From Ruminococcus sp. (lineage in GTDB: Bacteria; Bacillota; Clostridia; Oscillospirales; Ruminococcaceae), in NCBI GenBank assembly GCA_017478965.1, contig JAFVCV010000045.1, positions 29,057-93,056 on the forward strand: DNA of 64,000 nt. The letters run 5' to 3'. Both the position numbers and the translations under genes were made by a program. Under the pieces are notes generated by a model, which saw only the letters and a program-made list of their open reading frames with translations, did not search any database and was not told where the DNA came from. How positions within the stretch are numbered: the stretch's first letter is position 1; every line of letters starts with the position of its first letter. Positions 53,425-62,609 of this stretch are shown in pieces.

Positions 53425-53506
53425 AGAGTGATCCCCCCAGTTTCATATTATATACACGGGCATTGCCCCAGCTTTCAGGCAGCGCCCCCCATATGTTTCC
53501 CTGCTC

Positions 53507-54244
53507 TTACATCTTGATGGCTATAGGTATATGCTCGCCCTTGATCCTTCTTGAGATGGCCGAAAAGGCTAAAAATCCCATGGAGCTGGAAGAGAGCGGA
53601 GCGCCCTTGCCCGTGGCAAGAGGAATAGCCGGATCCTCAGGTATAACGCCTAAGAGCTGAACGCCGACGGTATCAATGATAGCGTCAAGGTCGTCCATAT
53701 CGTCAAATTCAAATATACGCTTGCTGGCCTTGTTTATCAGCAGCCTCTGCTTCTGGTTGCCCCTCTTGTAGAATTCGTCCGACATCATCTGAGCGTCTCT
53801 TACGCAGACAGGATCGGGGGTAGTGACTATAAGTATAAGGTCGGAATTCGTCACGATATCGAATACCGAACCGTTGATGCCTGCGGAGGTGTCGATGATG
53901 ATGTACTCAAAATATTTCTTCATCTCCGTAGTGATCCTCTCGATATCCTCGGTCTTCAGCTGAACGAAGGGGTCCGAGGGCGCACAGAGCACGCTGAGAT
54001 TTGATGCTAGCTTGACTGTGGTGGTGGCTTTATATACGTCGCAGGAGCCTTCTATAACGTCGCCTAAGTCATAGGTGATGTTGCCCTGCATACCAAGCAT
54101 GATATCCATACATCTCAGGCCGAAGTCCAGCTCGATTATAAGGGTCCTGTTGCCCTGCTTTGCAAGCGCATAGCCCAGACAGGCACTGATCGAGGATTTT
54201 CCGGTACCGCCCTTACCTGATGTGACTGCAATGATTTTTGACAT
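53507..54244 (-). CDS. MinD-like ATPase lacking the membrane-targeting tail
   Basis: A 245-aa P-loop ATPase of the MinD/ParA family. The ATG giving MSKIIAVTSG is chosen, with AAAGGAG upstream. The deviant Walker A KGGTGKSS (11-18), LDFGLRCMDIMLG, the IIIDTSAG switch and TTPDPVCVRDAQ match MinD. MinD normally ends in a 10-15-residue amphipathic membrane helix after RR.xGE.vP; here the chain stops at GEHIPIAIKM. No minC or minE lies beside it, but mgsA follows. Functional septum placement is therefore uncertain; a related positioning ATPase is possible. Confidence 0.86.
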   Translation of the reverse strand: MSKIIAVTSGKGGTGKSSISACLGYALAKQGNRTLIIELDFGLRCMDIMLGMQGNITYDLGDVIEGSCDVYKATTTVKLASNLSVLCAPSDPFVQLKTEDIERITTEMKKYFEYIIIDTSAGINGSVFDIVTNSDLILIVTTPDPVCVRDAQMMSDEFYKRGNQKQRLLINKASKRIFEFDDMDDLDAIIDTVGVQLLGVIPEDPAIPLATGKGAPLSSSSMGFLAFSAISRRIKGEHIPIAIKM

Positions 54245-54341
54245 AGATCCCATTTCTCCTTTCATACTGCGCCCGTGGCACAAAGCCGGGCCGTTTCCCC
54301 AAGACACCTCTTACACCGCAACAGTACCTTTGATGAGACTG

Positions 54342-54367
54342 AAAAAAGCGGCTTTCTCCTGAGCCGC
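54342..54367 (-). terminator. Terminator-like stem inside the minD leader
   Basis: On the minus strand GCGGCT and AGCCGC pair around CAGGAGAA and are followed by TTTTTT. It lies about 100 bases upstream of the minD start and about 110 bases after the promoter. Confidence 0.7.
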
Positions 54368-54475
54368 CGCCTGCTGTCCTGCACCGGCCGGTACGGTCTT
54401 CCCGTGAGTTTTCCATGGCCCCGCAGGGGCGGATAAGAAAGTTGAGAAAATCGAAACCGCAGAGAGTGTTATCTA
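54368..54475 (-). ncRNA. Candidate structured leader RNA or small RNA upstream of the minD-like gene
   Basis: About 110 bases separate a strong promoter from the terminator-like stem. The minus-strand sequence contains a GCCCC-TGC-GGGGC hairpin and GC-rich ACCG...CGGT pairing. I cannot match it to a riboswitch or known small RNA. It may be a cis attenuator for minD-mgsA or an independent short RNA. Confidence 0.4.
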
Positions 54476-54481
54476 ATATAT

Positions 54482-54509
54482 ATTTTACCACATATTTTGA
54501 AATTGTCAA
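54482..54509 (-). promoter_or_regulatory. Sigma-A promoter of the minD-mgsA unit
   Basis: On the minus strand TTGACA, 16 bases and TAAAAT. It lies about 235 bases upstream of the minD start, giving an unusually long leader. Confidence 0.75.
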
Positions 54510-54886
54510 AGCATATTGAGTAAAAAACCTTAAAATCGTTAATTCACATTAATTTGCCTTTTGACTTTTAGTTATTATGCACAACTGAAAAGCTGAAAAA
54601 AGCCGTACTTTGCTCCTCTTCCACGGAAAAAAGGGCGCTGAGGCGGAAAACGGCATTGATAATAACAATTAACGGGGTCATATTTTGTCAATATCTGTAC
54701 AGCGGATATGATAATCTGAATTTTTCACATAAATTCACTTATATAAATATATTAGCCTTGACTGAAAAAATTTCTTCTTTCTCTGCACGGGGATATAAAA
54801 GATAACTATATCATACCCGGCGGTCATTTTTTAACCGTCGGGTGAATAGACTGTACTACATACAAAAACCGAGGGAGGAAGGAACT
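54510..54886. other. AT-rich divergent intergenic region
   Basis: No gene is seen. The segment lies between the minD promoter and the DUF4830 gene. CCCGGCGGT pairs with ACCGTCGGG (54816-54842) without a T-run. TTGTCA near 54684 with a TGATAAT-like box is a weak plus-strand promoter candidate. Confidence 0.4.
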
Positions 54887-55375
54887 ATGTACATAAAAAC
54901 AATGAAGATAAAAAGGCCGGGAGTGCTGCTGGGGGCCATTATCGCTGTAGCGGCGGCGGTGGGGATACTGCTGTGGGTCCATGGGCTGAGAAGCGGCAGA
55001 ACTTCTTACGAGGGACTTGACAGTGAGAGCGGCAGGCAGAGCTTTCTGAAAGAGATGGGCAGGGAGGTGCCTCCCCAGTTCGACAGCTGCAAGACCGTGG
55101 TCATACCCGAGGAATGGACGGACGTCTACGACAGCTACAATGAGCTGCAAAAGGAGCAGGGCTTTGACCTTTCTCTTTACAAGGGCAGGCAGGTGGACCT
55201 TTACACCTACCGGGTACTGAACTATCCCGGTCATGAAGAGGACAGCAGCTTTGCTGACGGTCCTGAGTCCGGCGGTCCTGTATACTGCGACCTGCTCATA
55301 TGCAGCGGGGCCCTCATCGGCGGGCAGGTCTACAGTACGGCCCTGGACGGCTTTATGGAGGGGCTGAAGGCCTGA
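54887..55375 (+). CDS. DUF4830-type membrane-anchored protein
   Basis: A 162-aa protein. The ATG at 54887 has GGGAGGAAGG upstream. A single N-terminal membrane segment (about 12-32) is followed by an extracytoplasmic domain with FLKEMGREVPPQFD, VVIPEEWTDVYDSYN, LQKEQGFDLSLYKG and a C-terminal YCDLLICSGALIGG...GFMEGL, which fits DUF4830. The function of this clostridial family is unknown. The gene is monocistronic with a hairpin after it. Confidence 0.82.
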   Translation: MYIKTMKIKRPGVLLGAIIAVAAAVGILLWVHGLRSGRTSYEGLDSESGRQSFLKEMGREVPPQFDSCKTVVIPEEWTDVYDSYNELQKEQGFDLSLYKGRQVDLYTYRVLNYPGHEEDSSFADGPESGGPVYCDLLICSGALIGGQVYSTALDGFMEGLKA

Positions 55376-55385
55376 GAGCAAAATA

Positions 55386-55421
55386 AGCCCGAAAGCGGCG
55401 GAAAAGCGCTGCCTTCGGGCT
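55386..55421. terminator. Hairpin between convergent DUF4830 and GH127 genes
   Basis: AGCCCGAAAGCGGC pairs with GCTGCCTTCGGGCT with wobbles. T-runs are weak on both sides. Confidence 0.65.
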
Positions 55422-55425
55422 GAAC

Positions 55426-57267
55426 TCATTCTTCGTATTCGTACCAGTCCTTCTGGGAGAAGTAGACTGTATACTGCTCATCGGTGACTTCGTAAAGGGG
55501 GACGAACAGGAAATTCTCCGGCTGCTCTCTGGTGACGAAGTGGTCCTGTTTCCAGACATAGGTACCGTAAGTGTGCTCGGTCCTTGGATAGAGGAATTCC
55601 TCCGGGCAGGTGAAGTCGCCGTTAAGGCCACGGTCCCTGTCGGTCAGTCCCGCCAGGACCACAGGCCCGCTGACCACCGCCGCCACATCTGGCAGGTCAG
55701 GCAGAGTCTCCATCCTTAGCCTGGGCTGGAATACTATGTTTATCTCGCTGTGGTCCCAGGCGGCTTTAAGGTTTATAAAGCCGTTTACGACCTTATAGTT
55801 GTCTATCAGGGTCCCGTCGATGGTCAGGGCAGGTCTGTCCTTTATCCACTGGGGGACTCTCAGGGACAGAATGAACTCGGCGGTCTCCTCGCAGCTTATG
55901 GTGAGCTTTATGCTCCATCTTGACTTATGGCCTGAGGAATGCTCTTCAAAAAGGACCTGGTTATTATGGTCGATATTGTCGGTGCTCTGCTCGATGGTGA
56001 CATTCCGGCCGCCGCAGACCGTGCTGAGTCTGGAGGGGATATACTGAGCCACGGTGATATGCTTTCCGCTTTTGCCTTCATAGTAGATAAGGTCCGGGTA
56101 GAGGGTCTGTGCCTGGACCATAGTGCCGTGGCAGCACCAGAAGTCGTTTCGCTTAGAGCCCCACTTCTTTTTAGCCCCGGCCTTCAGCGGAAGGAAATAG
56201 GCGGGCATACCGGTGCGGCTGTTCTGCTGGGCCAGAAAACCGTTATATAGGGCTTTTTCGATATAGGCCGCATATTTTTCCTCGCCGGTGAGCCTGAACA
56301 TACTGTCGGCCACTCTTACCATATTGTAAACGGTGCAGAATTCCTGGTCATTATCGCCTATGTACTGCCCGTGCTTTTTCAGGGGTATCCAGAATTCCCC
56401 GGCATTGGAGCCGGTGGTCACGTACATTCCCCGCTCCTTGACGGCGGTCTTCCAGAAGGCCTCCAGCCTTCTCAGCCAGATCTCGCTTTCGGGGAAAAGC
56501 TCCGCTAACCTTGCGGCGCCGTGCATAAGAGGGATACTTGCGTTGGCATGGTCGTCGGTCAGTGCGTCCGTACCGTCGTCAAGCTTTTTGAAGAGATAGT
56601 TGTCCTTATAGAAGTGCATAAGGTTCACATACCTGTCATCCTTAGTGATGCTCCACAGCTCCGCCCACATCTCCAGCATACCGGCCTGTTCACCCTTGTA
56701 GATAGCCTGAGGGCACTGCTCGGACATTTTCACGCACCAGGCCTCGAACCATGAGGCGAAACCGTTTACTATCTCCAGGGCCTTCTGGCTGCCCATATAC
56801 TTATAGGCGTCGGTCAGGCCCATTATGGTCTTGTGCAGAGTATACTGAGGGGACCATATGTATTCGTCGGTGGCCAGTCTGTCCATGAACTTCTCAGGTA
56901 TAGATCCCACATAGCCGCCGCCGTTGAGCCGCTGACACTTCTCCAGGCCGTCAATGACCTTTCCGGCCTTTATCCTCAGCTCTTCATCTCCGTCCTTTGC
57001 GTAGGCGGCCGCTGTCGCAGAGAGCCAGTGACCCAGAAAGTGTCCTCTCAGCTGGCAGGTAGGCGACTCCCATCCCCAGTGCAGCCCGGCCTCAGCCGGG
57101 TCGTAGACGGTCTGCATCCCCTTGACCGGTATGCCGGCCTCGATATAGAAATTCTGTAAAAGACACTCAGTGTCAAGCTCTTTGAGATAGGCTTTGTTAA
57201 GGTCCATCCTCTCTCTGAAGATGCCGCCTGTGACTTTGACGGCCCCTGCGCTTATCTTCTTTGGCAT
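55426..57267 (-). CDS. GH127 beta-L-arabinofuranosidase
   Basis: A 613-aa cytoplasmic enzyme (no signal peptide) of the DUF1680/GH127 family. The zinc-thiolate site is complete: E and C in EFCTVYNM (near 308-310) and the catalytic Cys pair in DFWCCHGTM (near 378-379). The (alpha/alpha)6 barrel covers about residues 20-430, followed by beta-domains. GH127 enzymes release L-arabinofuranose from beta-linked arabino-oligosaccharides such as those of extensin; the related GH146 family is an alternative. It is preceded by a YkgJ-like gene 15 bases upstream and transcribed from the promoter at 57806-57834. Confidence 0.92.
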   Translation of the reverse strand: MPKKISAGAVKVTGGIFRERMDLNKAYLKELDTECLLQNFYIEAGIPVKGMQTVYDPAEAGLHWGWESPTCQLRGHFLGHWLSATAAAYAKDGDEELRIKAGKVIDGLEKCQRLNGGGYVGSIPEKFMDRLATDEYIWSPQYTLHKTIMGLTDAYKYMGSQKALEIVNGFASWFEAWCVKMSEQCPQAIYKGEQAGMLEMWAELWSITKDDRYVNLMHFYKDNYLFKKLDDGTDALTDDHANASIPLMHGAARLAELFPESEIWLRRLEAFWKTAVKERGMYVTTGSNAGEFWIPLKKHGQYIGDNDQEFCTVYNMVRVADSMFRLTGEEKYAAYIEKALYNGFLAQQNSRTGMPAYFLPLKAGAKKKWGSKRNDFWCCHGTMVQAQTLYPDLIYYEGKSGKHITVAQYIPSRLSTVCGGRNVTIEQSTDNIDHNNQVLFEEHSSGHKSRWSIKLTISCEETAEFILSLRVPQWIKDRPALTIDGTLIDNYKVVNGFINLKAAWDHSEINIVFQPRLRMETLPDLPDVAAVVSGPVVLAGLTDRDRGLNGDFTCPEEFLYPRTEHTYGTYVWKQDHFVTREQPENFLFVPLYEVTDEQYTVYFSQKDWYEYEE

Positions 57268-57282
57268 TTTCTCTTCCCCCCG

Positions 57283-57762
57283 TTATCCCTCGACTACCAG
57301 TATGGGGTAGCCGCTTATGTATGGCTTAACTGCGATAGGGACCCTGTCTGCATAATCGAATATGGCCCCGGCAAGCTCCTGCGCCTTTTTCTGTATTTTA
57401 TCAAGAGGTCTGGTCTGGACTGCGGGACAGACGGTGGATAGCACTATGACCCTTTGTCCGTTCAGGGACATTATCCGCAAAGGCCATATCCGGCAGTCGA
57501 AGGGCTTTTGGTCCCCCATAAGGCAGCCCTTGCTGTGGTCAAGGACCGGGCAGTAATAGAGGTCCCGGTCAGGCTCCTTCTCCATTCTGAAAATAAGCTC
57601 CTCCTCCTTATGCACAAAGGGCTGGTCCTTGTTTATCTTTTCTTTCACCAGTCTGACGTCCTCCTTTGTAAGGATAGGCGTTTCCCAGAGATCATAGCTG
57701 TCAAAGCAGCAGCAGAGCCTGCACTTTGCACATTCCTCTTTTGAAAGCAGTCCGCTCAGCAT
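57283..57762 (-). CDS. YkgJ-type Cys-cluster protein
   Basis: A 159-aa protein. The ATG at 57762 is chosen, with GAGGAGG nine bases upstream. The Cys cluster CAKCRLCCC, then CPVLDHSKGCLM and PFDCRIWPLR, identifies the YkgJ/CxxCxxCC family proposed to bind zinc or an Fe-S cluster. The biochemical role is unknown. It is first in a two-gene unit with GH127; I know of no functional reason for this pairing. Confidence 0.84.
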   Translation of the reverse strand: MLSGLLSKEECAKCRLCCCFDSYDLWETPILTKEDVRLVKEKINKDQPFVHKEEELIFRMEKEPDRDLYYCPVLDHSKGCLMGDQKPFDCRIWPLRIMSLNGQRVIVLSTVCPAVQTRPLDKIQKKAQELAGAIFDYADRVPIAVKPYISGYPILVVEG

Positions 57763-57805
57763 CGGTCCATTCCTCCTCATCGACCATAGTCTGCACTATT
57801 TACAG

Positions 57806-57834
57806 ATTATAGCACAGGCCACCCAAAAAATCAA
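57806..57834 (-). promoter_or_regulatory. Sigma-A promoter of the YkgJ-GH127 unit
   Basis: On the minus strand TTGATT, 17 bases and TATAAT lie about 40 bases before the start. Confidence 0.85.
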
Positions 57835-57862
57835 TAGCGGCGGCAAAATATTACCGATACAA

Positions 57863-57892
57863 AAAAGGCGCCTTCGGGGAAGGGCGCCTTTT
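57863..57892 (-). terminator. Terminator of the CsbB-YfhO transcription unit
   Basis: AAAAGGCGCC pairs with GGCGCCTTTT and is followed on the minus strand by TTTTTTG. Confidence 0.92.
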
Positions 57893-57903
57893 GCATTGCT
57901 TTA

Positions 57904-58695
57904 TCAGAGCTTTCTGCCGCAGTTCGAGCAGAATATCTCGCCGTCAGTGATAACGTCGCCGCAGTTGGGGCAGAGGACTGCCTTGCTCTTCTTCCTGGGC
58001 GGCTCGGGGTCAGTGATGACGGGGGCGGGAGCCTTCTGCGGCTGAGGGTCAGGCTGTGCATTCATGACAGGGCCGTGGTCCTCCTGAGGGGGAGTGACCG
58101 GCTTGTTGTTGAAGCCTGTGGGGGTATCGAATTTATTTTTCTTAGCGGGCTTAGCCGAGGGTGCGGAAAGCTCGGCCTCGAAGTGATCGCCGCCCAGCTT
58201 TGCCACGGCAGCAAGGCCGGCTATCATCATCAGCAGGCCTGAAAGGGCGGGAAGACCGTTGAGCATCAGTTCCGTGACCATTCTGAACTTGTCGCCGTCG
58301 AACTCGGTCCTGAATGCGTCAGCGCACCTGCTGCTCATGGCCAGGTCCACCAGGTCATAGACTGGCTTGTAGAGTATGGCAGCGGGCATCAGTATGGCGA
58401 TGGCGGCGAACTCTTTGCCAATGCGCCTGGCTCTGATGCTTGCGGCGGCCCAGACGAACATTATTATCCCCAGGACAGCCATAGCCACGGCGGCTCTGTA
58501 GGTCTCCATAAAGCTCTCCACACTGTCAGCAAAAAGGTGGTCTATCCTTCTGCTGTAAAAGCTGTTGTAGATCTCCGTCCCGGCGAACTCCTCCACCGCA
58601 CCGGCTATGCCGATGAGAGCTGAGAACAGCGTCAGCACGAACAGTCCGGCGCCGCCGTTGGTGAGTTTTTTGGTATAGTGTTTTTCCTTTGCCAT
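57904..58695 (-). CDS. Membrane protein with C-terminal zinc ribbon
   Basis: A 263-aa protein with four hydrophobic segments (about 14-34, 67-86, 95-113 and 146-166), a Pro/Lys-rich linker (180-235) and a C-terminal zinc ribbon CPNCGD...CSNCGRKL. The ribbon and tail would face the cytoplasm. It follows yfhO by 44 bases and precedes the operon terminator. I recognise no specific family; zinc-ribbon tails are common in Clostridia membrane proteins. Confidence 0.8.
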   Translation of the reverse strand: MAKEKHYTKKLTNGGAGLFVLTLFSALIGIAGAVEEFAGTEIYNSFYSRRIDHLFADSVESFMETYRAAVAMAVLGIIMFVWAAASIRARRIGKEFAAIAILMPAAILYKPVYDLVDLAMSSRCADAFRTEFDGDKFRMVTELMLNGLPALSGLLMMIAGLAAVAKLGGDHFEAELSAPSAKPAKKNKFDTPTGFNNKPVTPPQEDHGPVMNAQPDPQPQKAPAPVITDPEPPRKKSKAVLCPNCGDVITDGEIFCSNCGRKL

Positions 58696-58739
58696 TTTCC
58701 GGTCCTCTCCTTATATCAATAATTTTATTTTTGCCCTTT

Positions 58740-61664
58740 TCAGTCTCCGTCCTCTCCGGCCGGAGGTACTTCCTTTATTATGGCCTCAGGCGGCTGGGGC
58801 GGCAAAGCGTTCTCAGGCTTTTCACCGGCGCTGAGGAGCTTTCTGATGACCCTGCCGTTTCTGAACTCGAACAGGAAGGTCACTGCCAGGACGGTCAGCC
58901 CGAAGATGGTGATTATCAGCGATACTTTCCAGTAATTAGGCGAAAACTCCATGCTGACGGTATTGGTGCCCTCCTCCAGAGGTATGGCGATAAGGCTGTC
59001 AAGGGTCTTTACAGGCTCAGTCTTTTTGCCGTTGACGGTGATGCTCCAGCCTTCCTCATAGGGTACGGTGGTGAAGAGCAGCCTGCCGTCGGCGTCAGAC
59101 TCTGCGGTGCCGGTCAGGGCGGTATCCTCGAAGTGAGTGATCTGCAAAGACTGCTTTTTCATCACCGCACAGGCTGCGGCGAACTTATCGTAGTCGAAGG
59201 TATAGAAAAGCTTATCTCTCCAGAAGGCCTCGTTGTCGTCGTTAGAGACGGTTATCCTGACCCTTACGTCCTGTCCCTCGTAGAAGTCGCCTATCTTCAT
59301 GATAGAATAATTGTCCCCTGTGAAGAACTGTCCCACGTACTCCATATCGTACTTTCCGTCCTCATAGTTCTCGTCCAGCTGATACCAGATATTGCAGCTG
59401 CGCTCGTACTTGGTGGGAAGGAACATATAGAGCGGCCCGTCTGAACTCATCCTCACCACATAGTCTATATGACATTCGGCTACGGAGATGTTCTGGGGGG
59501 TATAGCGGATATGGCCGCCGCTCATATTGGTCTGGACCACGTTCTCCACATCGCTGTTGATGACCTCCAGGCGCTCAAAACAGTTCAGCTCTTCCCCGGC
59601 AAGGGCGTTAAAGAGCCGGTTCTGGTTGTCGAAGGGGTCGTCATCGTTAAGCTCCACGCTCCCGATATCGCCCTTGCTGACTATGCCAAGGCCTAAGGCG
59701 TTGGGGTTCTGGTAGAATTTGAAAGTCACCTCATCGTCCCCTACGACCTTGCCGCCGGCCTTTATGGTGCCGTCCCTGGTCAGCTCGGTAGTGAGCTTAT
59801 ACTGGGAGGGTATCTTTATCCTGGAACTCTTGAACCTGTCGGTGCCCTCCTCGTCCATTACATACTTGATGTCGAAAACTGCGTCCGTCAGGGGCGTTGC
59901 TCCGTCATATTTGGTATAGTGGCCTCCGTAGGCGTAGCCTAAACGGTGGAGCATCAGCAGGGCCGGTGCGTTCATGGTAGAGCTTGAATGTGAAACGCTG
60001 TAGTAGCCGGTGCCGATCGCATCGTTTACGGTCCTGTGGAAGGTGGCCTCCATGCGGTAGAAGGGGTCGTGGTCGAATTCCTTCATCATGCTCACCGCCG
60101 CCCTCAGGTTGGACATATACGGCTCGTAGGAGGTATACTTGCTGTAGGCTACGTCCAGGTCTATTTTCTTGATGGTGTCGATATTGTCGGCGAACATCTC
60201 GCCTGCCACCACGATGGACATACATACAGCCACGGCCTTTGACCCCGGATACTTCCTGACCAGATAGATGAACATGAAGTATACGGCAATGGCTATCATC
60301 GAGAACCACACGCCCTGGATAACGTTGTAGGTCTCCCCGGCGGAGTCCTTGCGGCTTATGAACAGCCGGAAGTGGTCGTAGTTCTCTCTTTCGCACCAGA
60401 ACAGGAACACTGTCAGTCCGAAGACCACTCCGCCGATATTCTTTGCGGTTATCCCTTTAAGCTCCTCAAAGGCTCTGAATGCCATGAAAAGCATCATAAA
60501 GGAGAATATGAACGAATATCTGAAGGGCAGCCAGTTAGGCACCTGAAAGCCGTGCATAGCCATATCGGCGGGCTTTATATACATCAGCACCGTCAGTATG
60601 ACGGTCAGCAGGCCGTTTGCGGTCTTTTCCTTGACGGAGATGCGCTCGTTCATAAAGAACAGGGGCACCAGTATCAGTACGGCGGTCCCGCAGTAGATCA
60701 TCGGCATACCCTCCGGGTAGACCGTATCGTAGGTCATGGGGAACAGCTTTGTGATAAATGTCAGGAAATCGAACTGGGTCGCAAGCGAGAAATCCGGATC
60801 TGTGAACTCGAATTTCCCCAGTTTCAGGGAATTATACACCGGTATCAGCACCCATGCCGAGCACATCAGTGCGATGAAAGTACCCAGGCCGAACTGGACG
60901 CAGCGCAGGAAGAACTTCTTCGGCAGCACTCTTTTGTCATCACCCAGGCAGGTATAGCAGAAATAGAAAAACGTAAATATACCCACCATGTAGCCTATAT
61001 AGAAATGGGCTATGAACATCAGCGCCAGGGGTATGATATATGGCAGCAGCCTGCCCTGATGGACCAGCTTATGGACGCCGACGCAGATAAGGGGCAGATA
61101 TATCAGTCCGTCAAGCCACATAGGGTCCATGAGCTGCACTACCATATAGGAGCACAGTGAATACATCAGGGGAAAGACTATGAGCGACAGGGTCGTCGGC
61201 TCATGCCTTGCCATTTTTTTGATAAAATAGAAGAATGTCACCGAGGCAGCGCCTATTTTTGCCAGCTGCATTATCAGTATGGAAGTAGGCATCCATGCCC
61301 TCGGCAGCAGGGCTATTATTATCATGAACGGACTGGCCAGATAATATGCAAATACGCCGAACAGCTCGCCGCTGAGATTTCTCGACCAGCTGTATATCCA
61401 GCTGGCCTTTCCGTAAAAGGCGTCACGGTAATGCTCGTAGTAATAAACATACTGCCCGTTAAGGTCAAGGACCAGAGCGGAGCTCTCGCCTATGGGATAG
61501 ACCTTGAAAAAGGCGTAGGAGCCGTACATTATCCCCACCGATAGGAAGAACACCGCAAAGTAGACCCATCGGTCTATGCAGGCTTTCCCCAGGGCGGTCA
61601 CGGCCCTGCTGGCCCTTCCCGGGCTTTTAGCCGGCTCTGCGGCGGTGTTCACGCTGTTTTCCAT
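58740..61664 (-). CDS. YfhO-family membrane glycosyltransferase
   Basis: A 974-aa protein of the YfhO family. A cytoplasmic N-terminus is followed by twelve or so membrane segments, a large extracytoplasmic domain (about residues 520-900) and a final helix near 920. In B. subtilis YfhO transfers GlcNAc from undecaprenyl phosphate, made by CsbB, to lipoteichoic acid on the outer face. The VLDLNGQYVYYYEHYRDAF loop after the first helix fits the GT-C active-site loop. It starts directly after the CsbB-like gene, which supports a matched pair. The acceptor here is unknown. Confidence 0.9.
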   Translation of the reverse strand: MENSVNTAAEPAKSPGRASRAVTALGKACIDRWVYFAVFFLSVGIMYGSYAFFKVYPIGESSALVLDLNGQYVYYYEHYRDAFYGKASWIYSWSRNLSGELFGVFAYYLASPFMIIIALLPRAWMPTSILIMQLAKIGAASVTFFYFIKKMARHEPTTLSLIVFPLMYSLCSYMVVQLMDPMWLDGLIYLPLICVGVHKLVHQGRLLPYIIPLALMFIAHFYIGYMVGIFTFFYFCYTCLGDDKRVLPKKFFLRCVQFGLGTFIALMCSAWVLIPVYNSLKLGKFEFTDPDFSLATQFDFLTFITKLFPMTYDTVYPEGMPMIYCGTAVLILVPLFFMNERISVKEKTANGLLTVILTVLMYIKPADMAMHGFQVPNWLPFRYSFIFSFMMLFMAFRAFEELKGITAKNIGGVVFGLTVFLFWCERENYDHFRLFISRKDSAGETYNVIQGVWFSMIAIAVYFMFIYLVRKYPGSKAVAVCMSIVVAGEMFADNIDTIKKIDLDVAYSKYTSYEPYMSNLRAAVSMMKEFDHDPFYRMEATFHRTVNDAIGTGYYSVSHSSSTMNAPALLMLHRLGYAYGGHYTKYDGATPLTDAVFDIKYVMDEEGTDRFKSSRIKIPSQYKLTTELTRDGTIKAGGKVVGDDEVTFKFYQNPNALGLGIVSKGDIGSVELNDDDPFDNQNRLFNALAGEELNCFERLEVINSDVENVVQTNMSGGHIRYTPQNISVAECHIDYVVRMSSDGPLYMFLPTKYERSCNIWYQLDENYEDGKYDMEYVGQFFTGDNYSIMKIGDFYEGQDVRVRITVSNDDNEAFWRDKLFYTFDYDKFAAACAVMKKQSLQITHFEDTALTGTAESDADGRLLFTTVPYEEGWSITVNGKKTEPVKTLDSLIAIPLEEGTNTVSMEFSPNYWKVSLIITIFGLTVLAVTFLFEFRNGRVIRKLLSAGEKPENALPPQPPEAIIKEVPPAGEDGD

Positions 61665-62606
61665 CTATCTATCATTTCCTTCCTTTTTGTCAGACCTTAT
61701 GATGTCCTTTATTATATACCTGGGCCTTTGCTTGATCTCGTCGTAGATCTTGGATACATAATAACCTATTATACCCAGGCTGAACATTATTATGCTGGAG
61801 GTCAGCAGCTGCAGGATTATCACCGTAGGGAAACCTGCCTCGGAGCCGCCGAAGAATTTATTATACAGGGTGTCTACGCCCATTATCACCGATATGATAA
61901 AGGTTATGACCCCGCAGACCGTAACTATCTGCAAAGGGGCGGAGGTGAATGAGGTGATATTGTTCACCGCAAACTTTATGAGCTGTCCAGGCCGCCATTT
62001 TGACTCGCCTATCTCACGGTCCGCCACCTCAAAGTAGACCTTCTCAGTATCAAAGCCTACCCAGCTAGACATGGCTCTGAAAAAGGTCAGTCTTTCCGGC
62101 ATGGAATTGAGTGCGTCCACAGCGCTGCGGTCCATGAGCTTGAAATCCGATGCGTCCTTCATATCCAGTCCGCTGACCCTGCCGATGAGCTTGTAAAAAA
62201 GCAGTGAAAAGCCCCGGTAGACCGGGTTTTCTTTACCACGGCTGCGCTTTCGCCCCTCGACGATGTCTACGCCGCCCTTTTCCCAGACTCTGTACATCCG
62301 GACCACAGTCTCCGCAGGAAATTGCAGATCACAGTCAAACAGCACCGCACAGTCTCCCCGACAGATCTCAAGACCTGCAAAAATGGCGCTCTCCTTGCCG
62401 AAATTCCGTGAGAAATCCACAGCGATTATCCTGCTGTCGCTCCCGGCAAGGGCAGATATCTTCTCCCAGGTCCGGTCCGAGGAACCGTCATTGACGAATA
62501 TTATCTCATATCCGATACCGTTTTCCGACAGTACCTTTTCAAGGACCTCTGCGGTCCTCTCAACATTCCCTTCCTCATTATAGGAAGGAACAATAACAGA
62601 TAGCAT
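61665..62606 (-). CDS. CsbB/GtrB-type GT2 polyprenyl-phosphate glycosyltransferase
   Basis: A 313-aa enzyme. The GT2 domain occupies about 1-215, with VPSYNEEGNV, VNDGSSDRTW, the metal-binding LFDCDLQFP and a QR-like region. Two membrane helices follow (about 231-252 and 266-292), as in GtrB, CsbB and YkoT. It makes a lipid-linked sugar on the inner membrane face for a GT-C partner, here YfhO. The ATG at 62606 has an AGGA that lies inside the final copy of a 79-base tandem repeat. The flippase GtcA is not in the window. Confidence 0.92.
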   Translation of the reverse strand: MLSVIVPSYNEEGNVERTAEVLEKVLSENGIGYEIIFVNDGSSDRTWEKISALAGSDSRIIAVDFSRNFGKESAIFAGLEICRGDCAVLFDCDLQFPAETVVRMYRVWEKGGVDIVEGRKRSRGKENPVYRGFSLLFYKLIGRVSGLDMKDASDFKLMDRSAVDALNSMPERLTFFRAMSSWVGFDTEKVYFEVADREIGESKWRPGQLIKFAVNNITSFTSAPLQIVTVCGVITFIISVIMGVDTLYNKFFGGSEAGFPTVIILQLLTSSIIMFSLGIIGYYVSKIYDEIKQRPRYIIKDIIRSDKKEGNDR

Positions 62607-62609
62607 TTA

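Noticed and set aside
54213-54509. 98-codon minus-strand frame over the minD leader
   Set aside because: It overlaps the promoter and terminator-like stem and has no ribosome site or family resemblance.
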